From Dyella nitratireducens (GTDB taxonomy: Bacteria; Pseudomonadota; Gammaproteobacteria; Xanthomonadales; Rhodanobacteraceae): a stretch of DNA of 64,000 nt. The notes under the pieces are model-generated. The model did not search any database and was not told the DNA's origin. It saw only the letters and a list, made by a program, of their open reading frames with translations. Each line of letters opens with the position of its first letter. Position 1 is the stretch's first letter. The DNA lies in assembly GCF_014642835.1 (NCBI RefSeq), contig NZ_BMJA01000001.1, positions 493,656 to 557,655 of the forward strand. Direction: 5' to 3'. Of the stretch, positions 38,098-46,486 are shown in pieces. A program made the position numbers and the translations under genes.

Positions 38098-38754
38098 TCA
38101 GGACTCTTCCACCGCACCCGGCAGCACGATGGTGTGGCGGGTGTGGCGGATCTTCGCCTCCAGGTAACGCAAGTTGTGGCGCCCGGAGAAAACACCTGTG
38201 GGCCGGACGGTGGCAACATCGATCCCCAGCGCTTCCAACTGGGCGCGCTTGTCGGGATTATTGGTGATGAGCGTGATGCGCGTGATGTCCAGCGCCTTCA
38301 GCATCTCGGCGGCGGCCGTGTAATCACGTTCGTCATCGTTGTGGCCCAGGGCACGGTTGGCCGCATACGTATCGTGCCCCTGCTCCTGCAGGCGGTAGGC
38401 ATCCAATTTGGCGTAGAGCCCGATGCCACGGCCTTCCTGGCGCATATAGATGAGGTAACCGCCTTCCTCATGCAGGCGAAGCAGCGATTCCTGCAGTTGG
38501 GGGCCGCAATCGCAACGCGCGGAGCCCAGCACATCTCCCGTCATGCATTCGGAATGCACGCGCACGAGCGGCGCATCGGTATCGCGATCGCCGAAACGCA
38601 GCGCGAAATGCTCCTTGCCGTCGGAGAGTCCGTGGAAGCTGTAGATCGTGCCGGCTGCCTCACGGCCGTCGGCCAGGTGAATGGGCAGCTGCGCGACCGT
38701 GCGAATGCCAGGCGCTTCCGCCAGTGGGACAGCTTGCAAGCATGAAGAAGACAT
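38098..38754 (-). CDS. ribA: GTP cyclohydrolase II
   Basis: 218 residues, the usual length for a stand-alone RibA. The zinc ligands are Cys70, Cys81 and Cys83 (HSEC, then SARCDCGPQL), followed by MRQEGRGIGL with the catalytic Arg, and TNNPDKRAQLEALGI in the GTP-binding end. Converts GTP to 2,5-diamino-6-ribosylamino-pyrimidinone phosphate, formate and pyrophosphate, the first step to riboflavin. It is coupled to a RibD-type reductase and DoxX under a TetR regulator, not to the normal ribB/ribE/ribH genes, so it may be a second, inducible copy. Confidence 0.93.
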   Translation of the reverse strand: MSSSCLQAVPLAEAPGIRTVAQLPIHLADGREAAGTIYSFHGLSDGKEHFALRFGDRDTDAPLVRVHSECMTGDVLGSARCDCGPQLQESLLRLHEEGGYLIYMRQEGRGIGLYAKLDAYRLQEQGHDTYAANRALGHNDDERDYTAAAEMLKALDITRITLITNNPDKRAQLEALGIDVATVRPTGVFSGRHNLRYLEAKIRHTRHTIVLPGAVEES

Positions 38755-38790
38755 GAGGTTTGATCTCGTTACTTTGGTTGCAGCTATCCG

Positions 38791-39213
38791 TCAGCGCGCC
38801 CGTACAGGCTGCGCGCGGCGCCCCCACAGCACAAAGGCGGAGAGCGCCAGAAAGACGACATTGACCGGTGTCGCCGCCATTTCGCCACGGTAGATATGAA
38901 ACGCCATGGCGCACATCTGCAGCGCCACACAGCCGACGGCAGCCAACACCGTCAGGCCGGGTTTGATACGTGTCACCGTGGGTAGGAATATGCCGACGCC
39001 GCCCGTAATATCAATGATAGCTAGCCCGCGTACCACCGCCGCAGGCAACTGCCCGGTCCAGGCCCACATAGCGGCAAGTTCCGGGATGGGCTTGAAAAGC
39101 TTCATCCAGCCGATGATCACAAAGCCGATGAAGACCAGGGCCTGAGCGCCCCAAAGCGCGGCGTTCAACAGCTTGCGTGGCTTGGGTGACGCGTCGCCGG
39201 CCAGTGATGACAT
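38791..39213 (-). CDS. DoxX family membrane protein
   Basis: 140 residues from the ATG at 39213, with GAGGAGA upstream; the longer frame to 39357 is not supported. Four membrane helices: ALWGAQALVFIGFVIIGWMKLFKPIPELAAMWAW with the conserved Lys/Phe/Pro loop, then GLAIIDITGGVGIFLPTV. First gene of the operon with ribA and the RibD-type reductase, facing the TetR gene across an inverted-repeat operator. Confidence 0.88.
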   Translation of the reverse strand: MSSLAGDASPKPRKLLNAALWGAQALVFIGFVIIGWMKLFKPIPELAAMWAWTGQLPAAVVRGLAIIDITGGVGIFLPTVTRIKPGLTVLAAVGCVALQMCAMAFHIYRGEMAATPVNVVFLALSAFVLWGRRAQPVRAR

Positions 39214-39397
39214 GCTTTTCTCCTCGATAATGGGCAACATCAGCCCGCGGGGCGTAGCGGTGAGTGCGCCCCTGCTGGCAATTCGTTGTGGATGTGGCTG
39301 AAAGGCGTTTGCCGACGCAGCCTTTCCGCGAAAAGCTGAAACGATGCGTCTGTGCATTCCCTGCCGCCGGCAGCAACCCTACTCTTCTAGTTACGAT

Positions 39398-39417
39398 ACG
39401 ATAATCTATATTATCGT
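39398..39417. promoter_or_regulatory. TetR operator (8-bp perfect inverted repeat)
   Basis: ACGATAAT (39398-39405) and ATTATCGT (39410-39417) with a CTAT spacer, in the gap between the divergent TetR and DoxX genes. A half-site (ACGATA at 39393) overlaps its left edge. Size and placement fit a TetR dimer site that would control both directions. Confidence 0.75.
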
Positions 39418-39446
39418 TTCAAGTTCGCGAGTCAACAGGTCACGTC

Positions 39447-40091
39447 ATGAGGCAATGGGCGGAAAACCACCCGAAGGGAAAACTTCTGGCACGCAAGCGC
39501 GCGGCCATTCTGCAGGCCGCGCAGGCAGCGTTCCTTGAGCACGGCTACGAAGGTGCAAGCATGGAAGGCATCGCCCAAGCCGCAGGCGTGTCGATCATGA
39601 CGCTCTACCGACATGCACGACGCAAGGAAGATCTTTTTGCCGCCGTCATCGCCAATGTCTGCGACCACTCCAGCGAGGAGAAGCAGGCGGAAATGGATGA
39701 AATGATGCGGATGCCTGCCAGGGAACTCCTCCTCAAGCTCGGCGTTGTGTTTCAGGAATGGCTGGCCAGCCCCCAGATTTCCGCGCTGCTGCGCGTGGTC
39801 ATCACCGAGATAAAGCGGTTTCCGGATCTTGCCGAAACCGTCTATGACGCTTTCTTCGTTGCCTGGGCGGCCAATCTCGACAGCTTTCTGTCGAACAAGG
39901 AACCCTGCGAGGGCATGAATGCAAAGACGCGCAGAAAGCTGTGCGATGCCTTCTTCAGCCGGCTGATCGGCACGGATGCGATTCGCGTGCTGCTGGGCAT
40001 GAAAGGGGCTGCGGCCCATGAGCATCTTGATCGTGCGCGTGCAGCGGCGGATGAGCTGCTGGCGAAGATTGCTCACCAGGAGCAACGCTAG
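39447..40091 (+). CDS. TetR/AcrR family transcriptional regulator
   Basis: 214 residues. HTH at residues 12-58: KRAAILQAAQAAFLEHGYEGASMEGIAQAAGVSIMTLYRHARRKEDLF. A larger TetR-type C-terminal domain follows, with a Met-rich helix (EMDEMMRMPARELL). It is divergent from the DoxX-ribA-ribD operon and separated from it by a 20-bp operator, so it is the likely repressor of that operon. Confidence 0.9.
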   Translation: MRQWAENHPKGKLLARKRAAILQAAQAAFLEHGYEGASMEGIAQAAGVSIMTLYRHARRKEDLFAAVIANVCDHSSEEKQAEMDEMMRMPARELLLKLGVVFQEWLASPQISALLRVVITEIKRFPDLAETVYDAFFVAWAANLDSFLSNKEPCEGMNAKTRRKLCDAFFSRLIGTDAIRVLLGMKGAAAHEHLDRARAAADELLAKIAHQEQR

Positions 40092-40112
40092 AAAAGGTTA
40101 TTGGTATCAGCG

Positions 40113-40934
40113 TTACAACACGGGAAAAAGCCAAAATACCAGTCCAACAATGGCAATGAATACGCCACTGAGTACCTCGCCATAGCGTTCAATCGCGCCG
40201 AACCTCATGCGTTGTAGCGATGCAGTTGAGTACACGCAAAGCAATACGTAGGTCAGGATGGTGCTCGCTGCAAACACCAGCGCCATGACAAGAATAAGGC
40301 CCAAACCGTATTTCCCGGCGGCAAAGAACGCGGGGATGCCCTCAACCATCGGTGATGATCCCAGAATCAGCAGGAGTGCCGTGCGAGAGGAGGTTTTTCG
40401 CGTTGCCGCGTGATCATGTTGATGATCGTGACTGTGACCATGATCATGATGACCGTGATGATCATGACCATCGTGATGATGCTCATGCCCCGCAACTATC
40501 CTGATCCCGTTGCTGCCGCTACTCGCGGGAACAAAATAGGAAAAGTCGTGCGTATGCCCATGCGGACCATGGCTATGCCCGTGTCCATCGCCTGAGCGCA
40601 GATCGAGCCACGACGACGTCGCAATCCAAAGCCCAAAAGCAATGAGTGCCATGCTGGAAATAATATCGACCCAATGCCCGAACTTGGCAGCGACCGCGAC
40701 ACCGGCAAGCCAGACGATTGCGGCGAGGATAAGCGTCGTGACGACATGACCCGTACCGGCCTGGAGCGCCGCCCGGGCAGTCTCCGCCCTGCTCCAGCCG
40801 CGTTGACGAGCGATGAGCGTGATGGGTACCCAATGGTCAGGCACCATGGTATGCAGCACGCCGACGACAAGCACGGTGCCGACGAGCAGCGCCGCTGATC
40901 CTGCATTCAGTTGCTCGGAAGAAAGAAGACTCAT
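40113..40934 (-). CDS. NicO/RcnA-like nickel/cobalt transporter with His-rich loop
   Basis: 273 residues, about six membrane helices. Helix 1 carries HTMVPDHWVP, with His28, Asp33 and His34 in the HX4DH metal-transport motif. A central loop (residues about 113-182) has more than 25 His residues in DHHGHHDHGHSHDHQHDH-type runs, a metal buffer or sensor. Possibly a nickel or cobalt efflux or uptake carrier; direction cannot be told from sequence. Its start overlaps the stop of the YcxB-like gene by the ATGA pattern. Confidence 0.85.
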   Translation of the reverse strand: MSLLSSEQLNAGSAALLVGTVLVVGVLHTMVPDHWVPITLIARQRGWSRAETARAALQAGTGHVVTTLILAAIVWLAGVAVAAKFGHWVDIISSMALIAFGLWIATSSWLDLRSGDGHGHSHGPHGHTHDFSYFVPASSGSNGIRIVAGHEHHHDGHDHHGHHDHGHSHDHQHDHAATRKTSSRTALLLILGSSPMVEGIPAFFAAGKYGLGLILVMALVFAASTILTYVLLCVYSTASLQRMRFGAIERYGEVLSGVFIAIVGLVFWLFPVL

Positions 40935-41479
40935 ATGTGAAATGTAGAGCTGCCTGTTTCGTTCTGTTGGATTCCTATGCTGCTATGTACAAGCATCATG
41001 AAATCGTTCAATTGCTCCGACTCCTTAAAGAATCGCTTTGGAACGATAAGGAAGATGACCCGCGACGTGTACAACAAAACGAATATCTCATTCTCCCGGA
41101 ACTTGAAGAAGTCAGGCCAAGGAATAAGTACGTGGCCATTTTCGCTTTCGAAAGTTACGCCTTTATCATCCCAAGACAGCTTTCTCGTTCGATGTAAAGC
41201 CTTCTGTTCGGCAAAGCGTTCTTTCAACTTCTTGGGAAGAAAAATGTATCGACTAACCATCCGCCCAATGAACCCTCCAACCACAGCTCCGATCAGCGCC
41301 CATCCCAAGACAAAAAGGTCACGCGGTGCGTAGAAGACGATCAACAAGCCAGCCCCCAGACAAACCACGGCCATTATTCCGATAAAGAACCAGCGTGCTC
41401 TTGTCCGCTGCGCAGCGAATAATAGGCCTTGCAAGTAATCATCCTCGGTCAGCTGAATTGTGATCGACGCTCTTTCCAC
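40931..41479 (-). CDS. YcxB-like membrane protein
   Basis: 182 residues. Two adjacent membrane helices (WFFIGIMAVVCLGAGLLIVFYA and LFVLGWALIGAVVGGFIGRMV) and a soluble C-terminal part with DKGVTFESENGHVLIPWPDFFKFRENEIFVLLYTSRVIFLIVPKRFF, typical of the YcxB-like family. Function unknown. Coupled by a 4-base overlap to the downstream nickel/cobalt transporter gene, and lower in GC than its neighbours. Confidence 0.75.
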   Translation of the reverse strand: MERASITIQLTEDDYLQGLLFAAQRTRARWFFIGIMAVVCLGAGLLIVFYAPRDLFVLGWALIGAVVGGFIGRMVSRYIFLPKKLKERFAEQKALHRTRKLSWDDKGVTFESENGHVLIPWPDFFKFRENEIFVLLYTSRVIFLIVPKRFFKESEQLNDFMMLVHSSIGIQQNETGSSTFHI

Positions 41480-41546
41480 GATGAGCTCCTACCGGCCGTC
41501 ATTCCAGGAAATCCAGGGTTACTCTGACTCCATTGCGAAGCGAATC

Positions 41547-41614
41547 GTCATTCCGGCGAAGGCCGGAATCCATCGCCAGTACGAAGCATGGATTCCGGCC
41601 TTCGCCGGAATGAC
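41547..41614. repeat. 68-bp palindrome identical to 22421-22488
   Basis: Same bases in all 68 positions as the copy 19 kb away, including the asymmetric loop (CGCCAGTACGAAG). Followed by a degenerate AGCATGGAGATACCTCG (41685), similar to the CGTGGGGATACCTCAG terminus of modules B and C. Confidence 0.9.
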
Positions 41615-41706
41615 GAGCCGCTCTGAAGCAGCATTGTCGTGAACTTCGATTTTCCTACCGAAACAAATGCAAAAGCATGGAGATACCTCGGGCGCTGGCC
41701 TCGTTC

Positions 41707-42243
41707 TTAAGCCATCGAACTACCAAGTGACTTGATCAAGCCCAGCTCATTGAGTTGGCTCTCAAGCGCACCCACCGAATCCCAGGGCAAGATAGGTGAA
41801 TTTTGTCTTTCGTCCGGCGGATTCTCTAGCAATCCATCAGACCAACCGCCACAACCCACAAGAGGCAACAGCGGCCGGTGATGAAGCCAGGCAAGGCAAA
41901 CTTCCGAAATCGTGCCGGCACGCCCTCCGATGACAATGCATGCGTCACCGGCAAGTGCCATGATCAAATTTCTCGCATCGCCCATGCCACAAGGTATGAC
42001 AACCGTTGCTGGCCAGTCCGGTGCTGGCATGTCGGCCTCCGTGATAATACTGACGACCAACCCGCCGGCAGCCTGGGCACGTTGTGCTGCCACGCGAGTG
42101 GCGGGGCTTCCGCATCCACTGACCAGGGTAATCCCTAAACGGGCAAGCAGTTCCCCGGCATCGCCAGCCAGGTCGTATGCCTTGGAACCCGGTTCTGCAC
42201 TTCCCAATACGCAAACTTGAGGTTGGCGAATACGCGTGGTCAT
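41707..42243 (-). CDS. LOG-like/TIGR00725-type nucleotide-binding protein
   Basis: 178 residues from the ATG at 42243 (GAAGGA about 11 bases upstream). Rossmann-type fold: CVLGSAEPGSKAYDLAGDAGELLARLGITLVSGC, then RNLIMALAGDACIVIGGRAGTISEVCLAW. The family motif PGGxGTxxE appears as IGGRAGTISE, with the first Pro replaced by Ile. LOG proteins hydrolyse cytokinin nucleoside monophosphates; TIGR00725 relatives are uncharacterised. Probably a cytosolic nucleotide-binding protein. Confidence 0.75.
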   Translation of the reverse strand: MTTRIRQPQVCVLGSAEPGSKAYDLAGDAGELLARLGITLVSGCGSPATRVAAQRAQAAGGLVVSIITEADMPAPDWPATVVIPCGMGDARNLIMALAGDACIVIGGRAGTISEVCLAWLHHRPLLPLVGCGGWSDGLLENPPDERQNSPILPWDSVGALESQLNELGLIKSLGSSMA

Positions 42244-42479
42244 GTCTGTTCTTATCCTTCGCTTTAGAAGTCGTTGTGCCATGGCCAGGAATAGGGATCA
42301 CGACCGGCATGCGTGGAAAGACCGCGATAGCATCGCAGGTACTCAAACCCCATCTTGGATAAATTATTTACTTCAGCGCGTGAAGATTGACCGCAAAGTC
42401 GTGGTCGAAAAATCTGTGAAGGCAGAAAAAAGACCAGGAGGACTTTCTGAGGGAGTTGCTGAAGATCACCAAGGATTAT

Positions 42480-42827
42480 CTAGGCGACGTCCTTTTGTGT
42501 GGGCAAGTTGCCAATGCGTTTCATGTGTTTTGCTCCCCATTCGCACAGAGGCCGCAGTACTTCGCGAAGCTCCGTACCGAAAGACGTTAAGGAATATTCC
42601 ACGCGCGGCGGAACTTCGCGGAAGTCCTTTCGCTTCACGATGCCGTCCAATTCCATTTCCTTAAGTTCCTGTATCAGCATTTTTTCGCTGATACCGACGA
42701 CGGCTCTCTTCAATTCGCCAAAACGGCGCGCATCTTGGCCTATTCCCCAGAGAATAAGGCACTTCCATTTGCCGCCAATGATGGCGAGCGAAGCCTCTAA
42801 GCCGCAACTATAAATTTTCTTTTTCAT
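42480..42827 (-). CDS. HxlR family transcriptional regulator
   Basis: 115 residues. Starts MKKKIYSCGLEASLAIIGGKWKCLILWGI, with Cys8 at the position often used for redox sensing in YodB/QorR-type members, then RRFGELKRAVVGISEKMLIQEL and the wing PPRVEYSLTSFG. It faces a broken SDR gene and, further on, an old yellow enzyme, with two tandem operator-like sites between. Likely a quinone- or electrophile-sensing repressor. Confidence 0.9.
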   Translation of the reverse strand: MKKKIYSCGLEASLAIIGGKWKCLILWGIGQDARRFGELKRAVVGISEKMLIQELKEMELDGIVKRKDFREVPPRVEYSLTSFGTELREVLRPLCEWGAKHMKRIGNLPTQKDVA

Positions 42828-42843
42828 GGCATTTTCCTGTTCT

Positions 42844-42880
42844 CACTTACCAAAAGGTAATCGTCACTTACTAAAAGGTA
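42844..42880. promoter_or_regulatory. Tandem HxlR operator sites
   Basis: CACTTACCAAAAGGTA (42844-42859) and CACTTACTAAAAGGTA (42865-42880) are direct repeats 21 bp apart, that is two helical turns. Each holds a TTAC-N4-5-GTAA/GTAG-type inverted repeat as described for QorR-type HxlR regulators. They lie right upstream of the HxlR start on one side and the SDR remnant on the other. Confidence 0.8.
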
Positions 42881-42967
42881 GGTACTTGCCAATACTACAT
42901 CGTTGAGCTGGAATGATCAGCACAAACCAGGCATCTATTGCTAGACGTTCACGCAACGAGACGCATC

Positions 42968-43558
42968 ATGTCATTGAAACTTGCAGGAAAAGTAGCCGTT
43001 ATTAGCGGCGGAACGACCGGCATCGGCTTGGCAACTTCCCAGCGATTTGCTACCGAAGGCGTGCACGTCTTTATCTTCGGCCGAAGGAAGGCAAAGCTTG
43101 ATGAGGCTGCTAAACAGATCGCGCGCAACGTTACCGCTACTCAGGCGAACGCTGCGAATCTTGACGATCCCGATCGCGTCGCTGCAACGGTGAAGGCCAA
43201 AAAAGGTGTCGTCGACATTGTCGTGTCAAACGCTGGATATACGGAACAAGCATCCATCGACACCATCACTCCCGAGCATTTCGACAGAGCGTTTAACCTT
43301 ATGGCTCGCGGCCCGGTTTTCCTAGTGCAGAAGTTTTCGCGTCAACATGCTCAGCCCCGGCGTCACCGATACTCCGATTCTCGACGCTCAGTCAGCGTCT
43401 CGAGAGGATATGGTAAAGATGTACCAAAGCATGGTTCCTATCGGCCGGCTTGCTCGGAAGAGGAAATTGCCAACGCGGCGCTATTCCTGGCATCCGACCA
43501 AAGTTCGTATGTGACCGGCGCGGATCTGATGGCCGATGGCGGTATTGGTCAAGTCTGA
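42968..43558 (+). pseudogene. SDR oxidoreductase gene broken by an internal deletion and frameshifts
   Basis: The first 121 residues are a good SDR N-terminus (VISGGTTGIGLAT cofactor motif, VVSNAGY at NNAG). After FLVQK (about 43333) about 50 residues are missing, including the catalytic Ser and the YxxxK segment. The sequence resumes one frame off as RVNMLSPGVTDTPIL to MVPIGRL. A further single-base loss near 43455 returns the original frame for EEEIANAALFLASDQSSYVTGADLMADGGIGQV. A frame stays open to the end but the protein would be inactive. The intact gene was probably the main target of the HxlR regulator. Confidence 0.88.
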
Positions 43559-43809
43559 GTTTTTTCAGTCAATCGAAGAGAGCAAAGCCATTTTGTGGGC
43601 GGAGCAAATCGCGTGTCAAAGAACAGCGAACGAATCATTCTGTTAACGGACGCCCTCGGGAAACATGAAAACACTGTGTGTCCGCACCTGCAGAAGAAAG
43701 GATCCGCATTGTGCGCGGTGACGAGAGATCTCAACAGTGGCATGGCTCTTCGACTGATAAGAAATGACGCGCCCTAATCAACGTCCTCTTGCTCCGCTGA
43801 GACATCCCC

Positions 43810-44922
43810 ATGCCCAATCTCAAAGCTTTATTCAACCCCTACCGGTTGAACACACTCGACCTACCTAACCGCGTCATCATGGCGCCGATGACTCGCTCCA
43901 AGTCTCCGGGTGGCGTGCCGACTGCCGAGGTTGCCAGCTACTATCGCCGCCGCGCCGAAAATGGCGTCGGTCTCATCATAACGGAGGGAACCGGAGTCGG
44001 CCGCGCGGCCGCGCTCAACGAACCCGACATGCCCCAGTTCCATGGCGAGGCGGCGCTCGCTGGCTGGAAGAAAGTGGTTGACGAGGTTCATTCGGTGGGT
44101 GGACGCATTGTGCCTCAACTGGTTCATGTGGGACATAAGCGGTCGGCCTCGGTACCGGACTGGACGCCTCGCGCACCTTATGAAAGTCCCTCGGGGCTCT
44201 CAGTGACGGGCGAGCCTGTAGGCCGATCAATGAGCGAAGCCGACGTGGCCGACACTATCGATGCCTTCGCGCGCGCAGCGTCGGATGCCGAGCGGCTTGG
44301 GTTCGACGGAATAGAGCTGATGGGTGCACACGGCTATCTCCTCAATCAGTTCTTCTATGACCATCTCAACTTGCGCAATGATCGCTACGGTGGCGCAACG
44401 CTGGTCGAGCGCTCACGCTTCGTAATCGAGATTCTGCATGCAGTGCGGTCGGTTGTCAGTTCCGGCTTCCCGGTGATTCTCCGCCTGTCGCAGTGGAAAC
44501 CAAAAGACTTCAATGCACGTCTCGCAGAGACGCCGAAAGTGCTGGAAAGGTGGCTTGGCCTACTCGTTGAGGCGGGCGTGGACGCCTTCCACCTCTCGCA
44601 GCAAAAGTTCTGGCTACCTGCCTTCCCTGAGATCGATGGAGAGCTGAACCTTGCCGGTTGGGCAAAGAAGCTCACGGGTGTGACTGCCATAACGGTCGGC
44701 GCTATCGGCCTGTCCGGCGACGTTTATGAATCCCTCGGGGGCAGGAGCTCCCGATCCCAACCGCTGGATGGACTGCTTGCGCGGTTGGAGCGCGGCGAGT
44801 TTGACCTGGTAGCGGTCGGACGCGCGTTGCTCCAGGACCCTGCCTGGCTTGAGAAGGTGCGCCAAGGTCGCGTCGACCAAATTGCCGATTTCACACCGGC
44901 CGCGTTCGCCACTTTGAGTTAA
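43810..44922 (+). CDS. Old yellow enzyme family protein with altered active-site pair
   Basis: 370 residues. TIM-barrel flavoprotein: MAPMTRSKSPGGVPTAE, GRIVPQLVHVGHKRS, and GFDGIELMGAHGYLLNQFF. The usual active-site pair is His-x-x-His/Asn; here Met171 replaces the first His and His174 remains. DRYGGATLVERSRF and VAVGRALLQDPAWLEKV at the end are standard. It should still bind FMN but may have a different substrate. It lies 250 bp after the SDR remnant and may share its HxlR control. Confidence 0.88.
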   Translation: MPNLKALFNPYRLNTLDLPNRVIMAPMTRSKSPGGVPTAEVASYYRRRAENGVGLIITEGTGVGRAAALNEPDMPQFHGEAALAGWKKVVDEVHSVGGRIVPQLVHVGHKRSASVPDWTPRAPYESPSGLSVTGEPVGRSMSEADVADTIDAFARAASDAERLGFDGIELMGAHGYLLNQFFYDHLNLRNDRYGGATLVERSRFVIEILHAVRSVVSSGFPVILRLSQWKPKDFNARLAETPKVLERWLGLLVEAGVDAFHLSQQKFWLPAFPEIDGELNLAGWAKKLTGVTAITVGAIGLSGDVYESLGGRSSRSQPLDGLLARLERGEFDLVAVGRALLQDPAWLEKVRQGRVDQIADFTPAAFATLS

Positions 44923-45328
44923 TCACTTCGGAGAAGTTAGGCCCGAGAACCGCAACATGGCCACGCCGGCCGAAAGTCCAGTCGGCTGGCAGCCGGCCCG
45001 CATCTGCCTTTGGTATCAGCCACCGAAGACGATACATGGCATTGACGTCTATGACCTGGAATACCTCGCCTTTTCGCACAAAGAGTGCAACACCGCATGA
45101 GGCAGATTTACCAATGCGTTTCCGTGTTCACAATGGTCTTGATAACGGTAAAAACTGAGCATGGCATCAGTCGACGAGTTTCAATCAAGACCTTTTGTGG
45201 GCGACCCTATTTGCGAGCATGTTAGGTTTGGCTCAGCTATACCGGGCTCATCCGTCTATTCAACCTGCCGGCTGCGTTGGAGTACATCATTGTGACTCGG
45301 CTCGATTCGTACATCACGAGCGAAATCC
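44923..45328. other. 406-bp gap without a supported gene
   Basis: A 62-codon minus-strand frame (44891-45079) with protein-like composition (KGEVFQVIDVNAMYRLRW) starts only with GTG, overlaps the end of the old yellow enzyme gene, and matches no family known to me. Nothing else is visible besides the probable promoter of the next gene. Confidence 0.35.
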
Positions 45329-46282
45329 ATGAAGAATTCCATTGTGCTTGTTGCATACGCCATGTGCGCTTCTGTGTGCCTAAGTGCGGCGGGTCAAAGC
45401 CCGGCGCCTTTTTTATTGCGAGACATGGGGTCCGGAGCTTGGGCGGCGATCGATAACTCGACCGTTAAGCCCAATCTGGCAGGCTCAAATGCAGGCTTTG
45501 TGATTGGCCCGCAAGCGGTCCTGGTGGTGGATACATTTGAAAGTCCGGCAGCGGCGCAGAAGATGTTGGGAGCGATCAGAGCGAAGACCAATTTGCCTGT
45601 GCGGTATGTCGTGGATACTCACTACCACCTTGACCACGTGGCTGGGAACCAAGTCTTTGCAAAGTCGGGAGCTATCATCATGGCCCAAGAAAATGTGCGC
45701 CCTTGGATGCGAACAGAAAACCTGAAGTTTTTTGGTGAGAAGATCACGCCAAAGCAGCGTGATTGGGTGAAAGATTTCTATCTCCCAGATGTGACATACG
45801 CACAAGGAGCGACAGCATATATCGGAATCGATCGTGGCGAAGTACTGCGATTCATGGCTGGTCACACCGGAGGAGATACGATCATCTACGATGCTCAGGC
45901 GAATGTCGTTTTCTGTGGCGATCTTTTCTGGAATCACGCGCTGCCGAATTTGATCGATGCGTCGACCAAAGAGTGGGTTGAATCGTTGAACGTGCTTCTT
46001 CACGACTACCCTTCGGCAAAGTTTGTTCCGGGCCATGGCGACGAAATTGGGAATGCATCGGATGTTCGGGCTTTTCGCGATTACCTGGTGTTTCTTCGTC
46101 AGGCAGTTTCCCGTGCACAGGCAGATGGGGCAAGCGGCGTCGACGTTTTGAGAGTGGTATTGCCCCAGGTGAGCGAACGCTACGGTAAGTGGGCATTCTT
46201 TGACTTTGCCGGACCTGACATTCAGCAGACGGACGAAGAACTTCGACACCTCAAGAAACTGCCGCGGCAGCCTTTGAAATGA
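45329..46282 (+). CDS. Secreted metallo-beta-lactamase-fold hydrolase
   Basis: 317 residues with a signal peptide (about 22 residues). The zinc motif THYHLDH gives His98, His100, Asp102 and His103. The further ligands are His in GHTGGD, Asp in FCGDLF and His in PGHGDE, so the binuclear site is complete. The plan is of the periplasmic SoxH/quinoprotein-relay type rather than a true beta-lactamase. A periplasmic hydrolase of unknown substrate. The next gene starts about 200 bases on, in the same direction. Confidence 0.85.
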   Translation: MKNSIVLVAYAMCASVCLSAAGQSPAPFLLRDMGSGAWAAIDNSTVKPNLAGSNAGFVIGPQAVLVVDTFESPAAAQKMLGAIRAKTNLPVRYVVDTHYHLDHVAGNQVFAKSGAIIMAQENVRPWMRTENLKFFGEKITPKQRDWVKDFYLPDVTYAQGATAYIGIDRGEVLRFMAGHTGGDTIIYDAQANVVFCGDLFWNHALPNLIDASTKEWVESLNVLLHDYPSAKFVPGHGDEIGNASDVRAFRDYLVFLRQAVSRAQADGASGVDVLRVVLPQVSERYGKWAFFDFAGPDIQQTDEELRHLKKLPRQPLK

Positions 46283-46486
46283 TCTGCCGTGGCCATCGTC
46301 TTGCCGATACGGATAGCTTTCATCGTTTCTGCGGATGAATGGAATGGCTCCCCACGCAGAGCCAATAGTAAAAAGGTTTTCAGCCATTCATCCGCCCCTC
46401 AATTCCGCAGCACTTTGCGTCGAGATTCCGGGCGTCTGCAAGTTCAAGAAGATCAACAAGTCAATTCATTCGTGTTGAGGTGTTCC

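Noticed and set aside
44891-45079. Possible 62-codon minus-strand gene starting with GTG
   Set aside because: Protein-like composition but overlaps the 3' end of a sure gene and has no ribosome binding site or known relative.
45485-46387. 300-codon open frame on the minus strand
   Set aside because: Antisense to the metallo-beta-lactamase-fold gene, which has a complete zinc site.
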